Shown: piece by piece, positions 20,771 to 34,500 of the stretch
Numbering within the stretch: the stretch's first letter is position 1
How the letters are laid out: the number at the start of each line of letters is the position of its first letter
NCBI GenBank assembly: GCA_963576735.1
Contig: OY755197.1
Span: forward strand, 7,266,501-7,330,500
Direction of reading: 5' to 3'
From: Bedellia somnulentella
Lineage: Eukaryota; Arthropoda; Insecta; Lepidoptera; Bedelliidae
Length of the DNA stretch: 64,000 nucleotides
Notes under the pieces: generated by a model
Told to the model about the DNA's origin: nothing
The model's input: only the letters and a program-made list of their open reading frames with translations
Databases searched by the model: none
Translations under genes and position numbers: made by a program

Positions 20771-21534
20771 AACAAGAGTCTAAGCTTAAAGATGCTATTT
20801 CTTGCAAACCTTTTAATCTCTTACAATTTGCTTAAAGTTGAAATATTTAGCGATACAAACATTTAGTACAAATATTAATCTAAAACATGTTGTTACAGAA
20901 TATTGAAATTAAATAGTTTTCAGTAACAAAGCGTTTTTATTTGCTTACTTGTAAAATCATCAAATCAATCAACAAACATATTCTATACGTGCAGCTTGTG
21001 GGTGAAAATACGCAGAGGGCATTCGAAGTCCTTCAAGTTTAATACAACAATGTTACATGGTGATGTTGGACTAGCCACGTTAGTGGCATCCAGAGTTCAT
21101 GGCATTCAGGACAACATTACAGCAGCAATCGGATAGTGCTCCAAGTGTATCACACTTTATTTAAGAAATTGAAAACGTGGCTGTTGGTGTTATTCAAATT
21201 TTAGAATTTGTAAAATTATTAAACGTCATACCGTTTTGATTTGATGAAATTGTTATTTCGACGTGTTAACGTCTCAATAGTAAATAACTGCTCACTACAC
21301 TCATGAAAAAGTGTCACGTACATAGCGCACAAATAGAGACAGAGACAAGTCCTAAAGCTTGTTAAGATCCTATCTCTCTTCATCCACATCGAATTATGCT
21401 TTGGTATAGAATAATAAAAGCTGCAGCTTACAACCTACGTGTGAATAGTTACATCCACTTTCTTCTTTGTGGAATTTCTTATGACCTTAAAGGTAAAATT
21501 ATCTTTTTTAAATTGTTTTTACAAACAACTGAGG

Positions 21535-21640
21535 GTTGGCTGACTAACGGCTACCACCGTGGTAGTATTTGGAACCGTCGTCGCGTCGGCTTAACGTAAG
21601 CTCTGAAGCACAGAAATGTCGAGTAATCAGATTATTCAAG
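21535..21640 (-). repeat. family D SINE fragment
   Basis: GGGTTGGCTGACTAACGGCTAC ... CGGCTTAACGTAAGCTCTGA matches the body of the family D copies at 37.5-38.2 and 56.5 kb. Confidence 0.6.
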
Positions 21641-21860
21641 CAACATAGCATGCATGTTATGTACCTTGTTGTGCGAAATAAAGAATATTATTATTATATT
21701 ATTATAGCAAGCAGTAAGCAGTATCTGTTGAAACTAGGTTAAACCTAACAAAATTATCCATATTTGTAGCTGAGAGCTTTACCGCTAGACCAGTAGGGTA
21801 GTTTATTAAGTTAACCTTTATTACTGAAAAAGAATGAAACAAATATGTACGTAAAATTAC

Positions 21861-22403
21861 TTTATTGAGCATTATATTCATAATTATAAAAGCCTACTGT
21901 AAAATGCTTATCAAATTTAAGTACTGGAGAAACTATTACAGAATTCATCAACACTTTAATGATAGTGAATCCGTTAACAAAACAAGAATCATTCAGTGTT
22001 TGCTAGGCGGAGCAGAGAAAATCAGAAGACAAAATATGCAAGACTTTGAAAATAGCTTAATAAAACTGGTTAGAAATTAATACAAATAATATTGATATGC
22101 CACTAGATAAGCAATATAAAAACAGAGTTGGTGATGATCAGGGACACATTGTATTTACAATTCACGCGTTTGGGAAACTTTTATAAATGGCATTGTCCTA
22201 CCAAGCCAATTAGTCTTAATATCTATAATATTCAGACTGTTATAGATTTTCAAAGCGCTAATAAGAATCCCTTACATCGTATAAATGGTATTAAAAAGAT
22301 TTGTGCACCAGAAAATCTGTTACTTCAACCGTCACCCTTATTCATAAAGGGAGGTGTATCTTATAACTTTTTGTTACTCCTTACAAACTAGTCTTTATTT
22401 TAA
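21861..22403 (-). other. probable 3' UTR of fibulin-like gene
   Basis: On the minus strand an AATAAA lies at 21861-21866, 540 bases past the stop; another is right after the stop at 22394-22399. The + strand is fairly open here (about 70- and 87-codon frames), but nothing in those frames is recognised. Confidence 0.4.
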
Positions 22404-22566
22404 CTAAAATTCATATTCTGAAACGAATATAAATAACTTTGCGATAGCCAGACCAGCGTACACATCGTCGAAGAACATCTTGACTGATAATTCAAGTTCT
22501 ATTCTTTGAGGTCCTTCTATTGGCTTAACTATTGATACTACAGCATTCTTGTCAGTGACGGTTAAT
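22404..22566 (-). CDS. fibulin-like exon 27: end of C-terminal domain
   Basis: Acceptor TCTTTTACAG, phase 2; stop TAG at 22406-22404. It codes [20 protein letters not shown] and [10 protein letters not shown]. The pattern 'P..GP....L.L...' and a short aromatic end is typical of the fibulin C-terminus. Confidence 0.9.
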
Positions 22567-25500
22567 CTGTAAAAGAAAAGAATATGTATATTTCTTGAAA
22601 ACATTACTTGTTTTTTAAAAGTGATATTATAATTTATGAGAAGTTGGAGGATAATCCAAACTGCAAAATTGAAAAGTAGAACTAGATTCGTTTAACTAGA
22701 AGTATCCTTCTGAAACCACATGACACATCAACTAGTCACTTTTGAAGAAATATCTTTGAAACAATGTTTTTCCAACCGGAAGTTTTCGACATCATGAACT
22801 TTCGAGCTGGCGTACAACTCAAACATTTTTTTGAGCTTGCGTTCATCCAAGGACATTCGGTAAAACGTAGTACACCTACCTCAACTTTAATGATTAACTT
22901 TGCTTACTTGTGTCATATAATGTACTATTTTATCACCAGACATGCGAAATTTACTTTAAATTTATTTTTAATTTATATACAGTAATAACATAGTGTTGGT
23001 GATTAGATAACACTGGATTAAAAGTGAGAATTGACTAGAATAATATTTAACCAAACTTACAGAAATGAGTCTATGTTAGCCTTAAGTACATTAGGTGGTG
23101 CGTCAACATTCGTGACTTTTAGATTAAACTCCTTTTTAGCGTCACCCGACGCTACTTTCATTGTGTAGAGATCAGCCTGAAAAATAAATGAGTGTTAGTT
23201 TATATCTTTTTAAAACGTTTCCAAATTAATCTCTTTTGTTAAAATGTTAAATTCAGTAAATCATTGAATAGGAAAATAATGTATTGTAAGTGTGCATCAG
23301 TTTTAAACAGAACATACTGAACGAGTAATGCAAATCAATCGAGATTAGATTCCCTTTGCTTTAGTGAAAAACTCTTATATTTACCTTTCCATCAGGTAAA
23401 ACAAGATTGGAGACAAAATTCATATAGTTATGTGAATAGTAGTTTGGCTGGTAAATGCAATTCCAATCATCGGCATCACATTGTGTCTTTATTTTGGTGC
23501 ACCTCCTGCAAATAAATATATTCTGTTTAAATTTTAAAATGCCCTCAGTAGCCCAAATTCTTAGCTGGCTAGCACATAATCTGGAGTTTGAATTGAAACT
23601 TTTGCAGTGTACCTAGCTTTTTCTGCATACATACTCATGCCATAAATTCGGGTAGCCAGAGCTTCAGAACTAGAAACTCCTCAGCCACATTTGGAAGTTG
23701 TAGGGGACAAGATAGACATAAAGTGTCGTTGGTGATGGATCTCCAACCGCATCGCCCAAAAACCACTTTAAAAAGCCCCGTACTCTTAGACATCCGTGGG
23801 TAGAACGAGTTAGTTACATTCTAAGCCGGCACTACACTCTGTCAATGAAATATAGTTAAAAGACTTTAAACTCATTATTAGGTGATTTTCTAGGAGAGTG
23901 TGGCACCCTATTACTGACTAGTCTAATTAAATCTTTTTGTTTATGAAAACCTCTTGTGGGGATTATTACTAATAAAAAAAGAAAAAAAATATTCAACACA
24001 GGCGGGAATCGAACCCGCGACCTCGGGTATACGCCCCCGTCGCTCTGCCAATTGAGCTACCGTGTCAATGGCTGCCAGCGCGAAATTCTTCTATCCTTTA
24101 TTTCTTTTACACGTTTAAGTAGTGTTTGCGTTTCCTACCTCCGAATTTTTATTAATTCGGAAGGCCGGGAACGGCGGAGGTAGGAAACGCAAACACTACT
24201 TAAACGTGTAACTATTGACACGGTAGCTCAATTGGCAGAGCGACGGGGGCGTATACCCGAGGTCGCGGGTTCGATTCCCGCCTGTGTCGAAAGTTTTTCT
24301 TTCCTTTATTTATTCTTTATTTACTAGTCTAATTAACCAAGAGTATATTATTGTTAAAATGTAGCACTAGTGTTTTATTACCTAACCTATACTCACGTCT
24401 TAAAGTCCCATAAAAGGGTGGCCAGAGCTTCTGAATTAACAATTGCTCATCTCATGCACTTTTGATAGTTGATTGGCCAGGGGTAGTCAAAATAAAGTGA
24501 TTTTGCTGATTGGTCCCCAGCCACTTAAAAAGTCCTTAGCCGCCTCGTACAACAACCGCGGGAACATATGGGTAAGTGCTGATTTCAGCCAACATTACAT
24601 AGCCCCATATAATTTAACAAAGCAATATTGCCGTGTAGTGCCGGCTTAGAATGTCTCTACCCACGGGTGTCGCGAGAGGCAACTAGGGGCATGGGGCCTT
24701 TTAAGTGATATTTTGGCGATGCGGTTAGAAATCCATCACCAACGATACTTTATGTCTACCATTTCTTCCTCTATTAAGGGCCTCCCTCGAAAATTTCACT
24801 GATTTTGGTAGTTTTCAAACTCAATGAAATCCGCTCAATGAAACAATCACACTCTAAATAAAATATATGTTCAAGTTCAATATCTTTTCTTCAATAATGA
24901 CGGTTCATATTTCGTTTTCGATAATAATCGACTAAGAAAAATAATAATTTGTGGGGGGCTTTTTTATCGTAAAGTCTGATATTGCTGTCAGAATACTGCA
25001 TATATGTTATCGATTACGTAATATTTGCGTAGACAACTGAGTAATCTATCATCTGTATGAATAATTTTTAGTCTTTTCATCCTAATTATGGAGTTATAAA
25101 GCATTTTCCCTAAATTTCAATGTCAATCTTTAGCGGGTCCCTGTGCGGAGACGGGGCGGCAGATGTACTCGTACCCTATATTGTCTGTGGGCAGATGGCT
25201 GTTAGCCTTCATGCGCAGAGCTTGTGTCGAATTTTTCTGTAATAGAGCTGCTTGCCGCTTCCCGCGCTTTTTAGATAATTTATTTTGGTTGTGCGCAACA
25301 TAGTCGCTTGTTTTGCTTTACATTATAAGTTTGATAACAATCGTAATATTATCGTTAATTTCACCCTGTTTTGTAAGTACGAAATGGTCTAACGCATTTG
25401 GGGCCATGCGCTCTGTTAATATGGGCGTGAGTTCAAATCTTCTGTCCGGAATATGCTTTTTGTTTATTTCTTTCCACGTAAAATAATTTTGTTTCGGTTA

Positions 25501-28500
25501 TGATGATAAATGCATGATTAAAAATACTGCGAATAATTCTGTTTTGTGAATACGCTCGTTTTATCCTAATGTTCTGTAAATCCAGCTGAAACAATTATTA
25601 TCTTTTTGCTTTAAATTTATGTGATGTTTTTACATATCTTTTTAGTAAGATTAAAAATATTGTTTACCTTATAATAACGTCGGAAAATTAAATAAAGGAA
25701 ATAAACATGTGCAGAAAATCGAAAATTTCCAATTAAACAAAAAACTTTTGAACAACATACATACTCACGGCTATAAATCCCTAAAAGGGGTAGCCAGAGC
25801 TGAGATATTAAAAAATCCTCAGCCACTTTTGGAAGTTGAGTAAGAAAAAGATGGTAGAATAAAAGGTTGTTGGTGATGGGTCTCCAACCGCATTGCCCAA
25901 AAATCCCTTAAAAAGCAAACCTCTAATTAAGTAAATAAACAAATACAAAAGACGCATATTTATAGTCTCCTTCTAACAAGAAACTATAACCAAGTACATA
26001 TTTTTGAATTATTATTATGAATTATATATTATTGCTGTGTAGTGTCGGCTTAGAATAGCACTACCCCATTTCTTCCGGTGGGTGTACATAAGAGGCGAGT
26101 GGTAGTATTTACTAAATGCTTTCTCCTGTTTTATAATTTATGCCGATTTTTATTCGATAATAGCACGTTACGTTATTTCTACTGCCATCCACGAACACTT
26201 TGTTGTGTCGGCTAAGAATAACATAATCCCCTTTTACTTGGTGTCACCTGAAACCCACTATCACGAGTTTTCTTCTCGACATATTCTCCTCCTATATTCC
26301 GAAGGTGTCATAAAAAATAGTTATGCGAAATTAAAGTTTTTGTTTTAGTTATTTTAATTTCAATTATTATATTCATCAAAGCGAGAAATAATTGTAATAT
26401 CAATACGCACGTAGCGATTCTACAAAGTAGTACGAGACTATTTCCGTAGATGGCGCTTAATTTATGGTTATTATAATAGTTACTAGTGAGTCACTAGATG
26501 GCTTATTTTACGAGTTTGATTAAAGGTGAGGAAACGGCAGGGGGAAGCCCAAATGCCGTTTCAAGGTTCTCATCTTTTCGGGGGACGCCCTTAACTTCCA
26601 TATGTGGCAGATACAGCTCTGAAGCTCTGGCTACCCCTTTTTGGGGTTATATGGCCGTGAGAATATGTATTTATGTGTGTATGCAATATATCCAATAATA
26701 TAAAAAGTTAGTTTAAATATATTTATGTTTTCATAAATTTAGTAGCTAAAAATAAAAAGAATACTAACGATTCACCCTGCAGCATATAACCTGCTGGGCA
26801 ATAAATCTTCTCACACTTGTAACCGCCTCTGATGTTGAAACAGAAGTCTGTATGGTACATCGTTCGTTTGGATTGCACACATTTTGATAGACCTGTTGCA
26901 CATTCATCTATGTCTGCAAAAATAAAACAAATATTTATTAATTTACCGATATTATTGCGTGTCTATAATCGAGAATAGTTTGCTATTAAGGATCAATGTT
27001 CAAGATTGGTCACCGTTCTTCAGAAAACCTACATTACTGTGCCAAGAGGATTCATTATTTCGTATAAATTTATTGGACAAATTATAAAATATATTGGTTA
27101 CTAATCGATGCGGACAAAAACTTGTGTAGTGAATGTGTAGTGTGATAGGCTCACTCAGTCTTAGTTAACTTATCACACTGTTCATGTTTTTTTTTACATC
27201 GTATCGTGTATCCATCTAATTACATACATACATACATACGTATACTCACGGCTATATTTCCCTAGAAGGGGTAGCCAGAGCTAAGGCATTATAAATTCCT
27301 CAGCCACTTTTGGAAGTTGAGTGGGGAAAAGATGGTAAAAATAAAGGTTTTTGGTGATGGGTCTCCAACCGCATCGCCCAAAAATCCAATAAAAAGCCCC
27401 AATACCCTTAGTCGCCTCTTACGACACCCGTGGGTAGAAAGGGGTAGCGACATTCTAAGCCGGCACTACACGGCAAATTAAGGCCATAATAATTAACCAT
27501 TTAATTAAGGCTTCATAATTGAAATAATCAAAGACGAAATATTAAAAAAATATCCTTGTTGCAATGAAAATTTAAACAAAAAAGTTATTGTATGAGAGAC
27601 ATTTGCCACATATAATTAATAGAAAATAAACTAACAGAGAATATTTCAGCACTTACCGATACAACTTTTCCTATCCGGTGATAAAGTGTAACCGTCAGGA
27701 CACGTGCACCTGTAACTTCCTAGTTCGTTCACACATTTACCAACACACAGTCGTTTTGATTTGAACTCTGTGCACTCATCTATGTCTGAACAAGTCCTGT
27801 AAAAACATTATTTGTTATATAATATCTGTATAATATGCAATTAGTAAACAAAAGGCCGGCGTCCGAAGTATGAAGAATAAAAGAGCATGTATGAAAATAT
27901 TGACGGATGTAAACGAAGCTAGAGAGGTTTGCTAGGATCTATAGTCTCTGCCTACTTCAATGGGAACTAATGGCGTGAGTATTTGTTATGTTATGTTTAT
28001 GTTATTCAAAATAACGACAAAATAATTATAAAGACAGATACGCTTCTTTTTCTCTCTGGACCTTTTAATTCACACCTTAAAGTGTGAGTGTTCGTGGTTG
28101 CTAATTTCATTCACATTTTATTATGATACAGGCAGCGGCAGATAAAAATAGGAGCAAAGGTACTTCAATTAATCATGCAATTAAAAGAGGACTCACTTCG
28201 TAACATGTACGGCAATGGATAATATAATAGTTTTAAATTTTATTTCATTTACCGTTATATTTATTTAAGAAAATTTGTTTTTTTCAAAAATATACAATCT
28301 CTTAGGTTTTTAATAATTTCCATATAATATAACAAAGTTTTAAAGTACTTACTTGTTGTCCGCATTCAGTCTATAACCTCTATGACAGGCGCAAGTATAG
28401 CTACCCCAGAGGTTTTTGCAGGTTTGCTGGCAAAGGGATCCTGATCTTGCTTCATCACACTCATTTACATCGACACATACCTGTAATCATATTTAAGCAT

Positions 28501-31500
28501 TTGTGATATTAAAGTTACGTTTTATTAACTACGTGTGCCTTTTGATAATTTTTTGAAAAATTTACATACATACATATACTCACGGCTAATAAATTCCTAG
28601 AAAGGGTAGCCAGAGCTGAGAAATATGAAATTCCTCAGACACTTTTGGAAGTTGAGTGGAGAAAAGATGGTAGAATAAAGGTTGTTGGTGATGGGTCTCC
28701 AACCGCATCGTCCAAAAACCCCTTAAAAAGCCCCAAGTCCGTTAGTCGCCTCTTACGTACACCCACCGGAAGAAATTGGGTAGTGCTATTCTAAACAGAC
28801 ACTACACAGCTTTACACAGAAAAATTTAGGGAGCTGTCAAATTATCGTATCATCATATTTTCAATATTGTTGAAATCGTGATCTTTCTTCGTTTATAATG
28901 AGATTATGTTATTTTAAATCTAGGGTATAATATGACAAGACCAAGTATTACATAATAAAACTGTTAACGCTACTGCTTTTATATAATGATTGAATTCCTG
29001 AATTCAGCAAATTCTGTATATACTTATAATTGAAACAACTTTTTGATTTTCGGATATTTTAATCGCGTGTTAAAATAATGTAATAACACGCGATTAAAAT
29101 ATCCGAAAATCAAAAAGTTGTTTCAATTATAATGTGCAATCGTGAAAATCTTAGAAAATACTCTGTATATACTTGTTTTTTTTTTTTTGAGAAACCTATT
29201 TCCCTAATGTATCTCAATTATTTTGTTTTCAAACAAGCTTTGGATTAGACTTTGTTGTGCATGAAACTTCATGTGGGGATTATTTGACTAATCAATCAAG
29301 GAAAGAAAAATTTCGTCATGAGCAGGACTTGTTCTCCACACACTTGCATTCTATTTGCAAAGATAGACGAGTGGCTTTCCGAACGTGTAGAAATTAAAAG
29401 GTTGAGAACGCTGACACCAGTAAAGTGTTAAGGGCCTCCCCGCATTTTGCAGCTATTGCGCTCACTCTTACGTCAAATTTACTGAGAGTGACAGGGACGG
29501 AAAAAATGCGCGCGCAGGATAAATGTAGTTTATTAAGTTTTATTGAATAACTATAATGTTTAAATGAAAAGTTAAACATCAAAGTTACAGATCTTAAAGC
29601 TACGCGTATATAGACACATAATGAGTTCACATCTATGTTATGCCAGTGGAGCCTATACGGTTTTTATGAAAACAAAGCATGTTCCAATTCAATTTTTTTC
29701 ATCATATTTTTCAACAAATTATTAAAATGTTAAACATCAAATTTTAACACCATGAACTAATCACCAACATATATTTTATTCATGTCATATCAATATCATC
29801 AAATAAGACTTTATATAATTTCCAAACAATCAATATCAACCTATTTTTCCGGGGACGCCCTTAAGAAGCAAGGAAAGACAAATTTCGCAACAGTGGTTAC
29901 TTGGCAAAATAGCTCAGTTGGCAGAGCGGCCGGCATGTCGCAGGTTCAAGTCCTGCTGTTGTTAAAATTTTTCTTTCCTCGATTGATTGGTAAGTTTTGG
30001 ATTATTAAAAGATTGCTATAGACAATTTTATTATGAAGGTGCTCCCTCACCTAGAGTATTGGCGTATAATATAACTTTACAGATTTGAGCATTACATCAG
30101 TGAACGAGAAGAACCGAGCATTACAATGCGCACCTGGCAATGTATGGTTATTTATAATTTAGTCATTACACGAGAATTCTCGTCAGCCCGGGAGGTATTA
30201 TTGTAATGTGAACGACGAACTTATAATGTTACAATTCACGTGAATGCTCTAGGTAAGAGAGCACCTTAATATCATACTAACTACAGAGAAAATATGACTT
30301 AAACTAAGATAAATGTTACTTTACCTTAGGATTTGCTGGTGCTGGCTTAAAACCTTTGTGGCATTTACATTGATATGAGCCAATTGTATTAACGCAGTCT
30401 GCATTATTACTGCAGAGAGGCTGAAACAAATATGGAGTTAATCTAACAATAATTTAGTACATAGCAATAATTTAGTGCAACCGTGATAGCCCAGTGGGTA
30501 GAACACTCGGTTATCGTGCAAACGACTAGTGTTCAAATCCTGGGTCGGGCCTACACCAATTTGTCTTTTCTAAAGACATATGTGTGGTTAATTTATCATG
30601 GTTGTTAACGGTGAGGGAAAACATCGTGAGGAAACCCACATGGCTGAGTTGTACTTAGTCATGTGACAGTGTATTCGTACAAAACGGCGATAGGCCTGCC
30701 CCCTATCACGTGAGCACACTGTCCAAGCGAAACGTGGGTACCTTCTCTGGACACTAGATGGCGCTGCCATGTGAGTTCAGAAGTATTGGTCGTTTATGTT
30801 ATGTTATGTTATAGTTTTATAGTTATTCCAAAAAATGTAGAAATATTTCAAATTGTGAAGGTCTACTCTTCTAGTATAGAACAATATATTAATATTGGCG
30901 TTTTTTAGTCGATGAAATCAACGACAACTACGAAGGTATCATTGGATTCGTCGAACATCACCATGGATACTCACTTATCAAAAATGACAAAATCTGAATA
31001 TTCGTTTTGTGCGAGCAAGATAGAAACAAATTTTAATAAGTATGCCTATTATCGTTCTTCTTCAAGACGATTTATTGAACGATGTCCTTATTAATTCAAA
31101 CTATATAATATAATTATGTCAACTTTTAATATTTAAAAACTAAATATCGGTAACATGAGTGTTATGCGCATACCTCATTCCCTGCTAATGCGCACTCGTC
31201 TACATCTTCACATTCATGATCTCCAACCAAGTTGTGTCCCGGGGGACACGAACATGAATATCCTCCCAGATGATTAGTACAAATCTGTTTTGGTCCACAC
31301 TCTGCTAAACCTATTATGCACTCGTCGATATCTGCGGAAATATGTGATTTAATGATTATAACTACATTTGTTTTGCGGATTGTGTAAAGAACCTGAAACT
31401 ATTATAGTAACGCTATATCCGTCCGTCTGTCTGTTTATGGTATACGCTTGTATCTAGAAAATTGACATTTGGAATGAGTTGCCAAATTTTAATTATGTTT

Positions 31501-34500
31501 GATAAATAATAAATATCATTTTGCTCATAAAACAAGAAAGCATTTCAAATATAAACAATTTAAAGGAAATTTATTCATGTCCTGTAGATAATGCAATTTT
31601 TTGAATCATTTTAAATTACTTATTTAATTCCAAATTTGGCTGAGGAGTTTCTATTTCTAAAGCTGGCTACCCTTTTTTGAGAATTATGGCAGTGAGTAAG
31701 TGAGTATATGTATGTATGTAATTCTGTGATGTAATTAATACCTTCGCATACATTATCGCTGCTCAATTTGTAACCCTTTTTACATTTCAGTATCACGTGT
31801 CCTTCCACTTTTGTAATAGTTGGTTTTTGTATTTCACTCTCTAGATCTTTAATATTTTTATTATCTGTAGGACCTAAAAACATATTCAAAACCACGTTAA
31901 AATTACTAAATGAACAACTTATATCATATCAGAAATCTGAAACATAAACGTTCACGCCGTTTTTTTTATCCCCGAAGGGGTTGGCAGAGGTACCAATACA
32001 ATAAATCTGAAATGCTGTATTATTATCTAGGTGATGACTTCTTGTTTCAAAGACCTATAAAGATTGGGCACTAGATATTTAATACGATTTATATTGTTCT
32101 AATTAATAGAAAAGACTTCATAGACCCGCGCTTACAGTTATTATGAAAAAAATTTGAACCACGGCAGATATTTAAAGGTTAAAACCAAAAAGTTAAATGA
32201 ACCTATATCAAGAATTCTAAGTGCAGTCTTCGTATTTAAATTTTAAATTTATTACCTGGAATATTTTCATATCCACTCGGAAACTTGTTTTTATCTCTAA
32301 TAGAGACGCATCTGTGCTTGGTCTCGTCGAGTACCCAGTTTGTCAAACAATCGCATCTGTAGCTGCCTTCAGTGTTAACGCAAACTTCAACGTCTGCGCA
32401 CACCGTTTGCCCATTTGTACATTCGTTTATGTCTGGAAAATAGTTGTTTAAAATAATTAAAATTGTTAAATTTTAAATATACATAATTTAATGTTTTTTG
32501 ACATGAATTCCTCATGTGGGGATTATTACTCATAAATAAAAGATGTTATTAAAGGAAAGAAAAATTTCGACACTGGCGGGGTTCGAACCCGCGACCTTCG
32601 GGTATACGCTGACACTGTAGCTCAGTTGGCAGAGCGACGGGGGCGTATACCCGAAGGTCGCGGGTTCGAACCCCGCCAGTGTCGAAATTTTTCTTTCCTT
32701 TAATAACATCTTTTATTTTAAATATACATTTGAGTCATATTGTTCACTGTTATTTTTTTTTAATTCTGCATCAACACACAACTATACGCTGATTGTCAAA
32801 AAAATATATTTTTGGAAATGAATTCGTTTTACTGACAGTAAATTTTCGTATTCTTTTCCAAACATACATTTGGTATATTTTTTTATATTTCAAATAATAG
32901 TTACAAGCGGGTAATATATGACTAATAGAAGTAAGAGCAACAATTTTCTCTCACATCACAATGCTTTCTTTGATTTCTTATATGAATTGACCAAAACTAA
33001 CCTTCACATACTCCAGTCTTCATATTCATAGTATAACCGGGATCACATAAAGTTCGAGCTCTGAACGGTCTACGTGTGAATTTGTAATTAGGTATACCCC
33101 AAAAGTTATCTGAAATTAATTAATAAAATATTATTTAGTAATTTTAACGACATGATAGTCCAGTGAGTAGAACACCCGCCCGAAAACAGAAGGAGCGTGA
33201 GTTCCAATCCTGGGTCGGGCCTACACCAATTTGTCTTTTCTAAAGTCATATGTGTGGTTAATTTATCATGTTTGTTAACGGTGAGGGAAAACATCGTTAG
33301 GAAACCCACATGGCTGAGTTGTACTTAGTCATGTGACAGTGTATTCGTACAAAACGGCGATAGGCCTGCCCCCTATCACATGAGTACACTGTCTAAGCAA
33401 AACGTGGGTACCTTCTCTGGACACTAGATGGCGCTGCCATGTGAGTTCAGAAGTATTGGTACCTCTGCCAACCCCTTCGGGGATAAACGGCGCGAACGTT
33501 TATGTTTATGTTATCTAAATTTTAAACCTATTTTAAATCACCTACATATATTTGTGGAAATAAAAGATAAAATTTTATAGAAGTTTAGTATATAATATCA
33601 GCAGATAAATGGCAGAAAGTTTAAAAATATATGGAATCTTAAATACCTAATAAAAATACGTTTATCTTACTTATGTTTTTCATTGGAGTTGAAGGAGCAA
33701 TAGTAGTAGATGTTGTCGACGGTATGGGAACACATTCTTTGGTGATAAAATCTCTTCGTAATCCCACCGCACACTCACAAACGTAGCCTCCAATATTATT
33801 CTTACATATCTCAATAAGGCCCGAACAAACATGAGTATTAGTTGCACATTCATCAATGTCTGAAAAAATATGATTTATAATGATATTAATTTATATTTTA
33901 TTCAAACCAAAAAGAAGAAGTTATGTTTGTATTGGTTAATTTTGAGAGAACTATTTATTTTGGCTATTTGATAAAATAATCATGAAGTCCAAAAGAATCA
34001 CTTTCTTTTTTTGAGTGATTAATTCTTACCTACACAAGCACCATATTTGTTTTCTTGAAATCCTTTTTTACAAACTGTAGAAGATGTTTGTTTTATACCA
34101 TTTTTATCAATATCAACTGGTTTTATATTGCTTACAGTGGAATTTTTATCGGTAGTTTCTAGAAAAACTATATGAGGAGTAGTTTTATCTTCGTCTTTAT
34201 TTGTTGGTTCACTGTAAGAAGATTCATCTGGAATTGTATTTATTGAACTTTCTTCATTTGTTGCTTTTTTAGGTATATCTTCATTTGCATCTGTTGAAGG
34301 TAACTCAGGGTTTTTCGATTGTGTAGTTTCTTTTGAGATTGGCGATTGATATATGCTCTTATTCTCCTCTCTAATTGTGGTTGTTAATATTGGCGACACA
34401 GTAGTATTGATAGGCTGAGTTATATTATTTTCTTCTTCACTGAAATTAATTAAAAACTCAAATAATGGTCAGATTTTCAATAAGTGCAGAAGATTCAAAA

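Noticed and set aside
21865..22391. A possible + strand gene with 71- and 87-codon frames
   Set aside because: No splice signals or domain recognised, and the region fits the 3' UTR of the minus-strand fibulin-like gene.
32611..32684. A functional tRNA gene
   Set aside because: Acceptor, D and T stems are good, but the anticodon arm has an 8-base loop without T33, and the same sequence is repeated several times within mobile elements.
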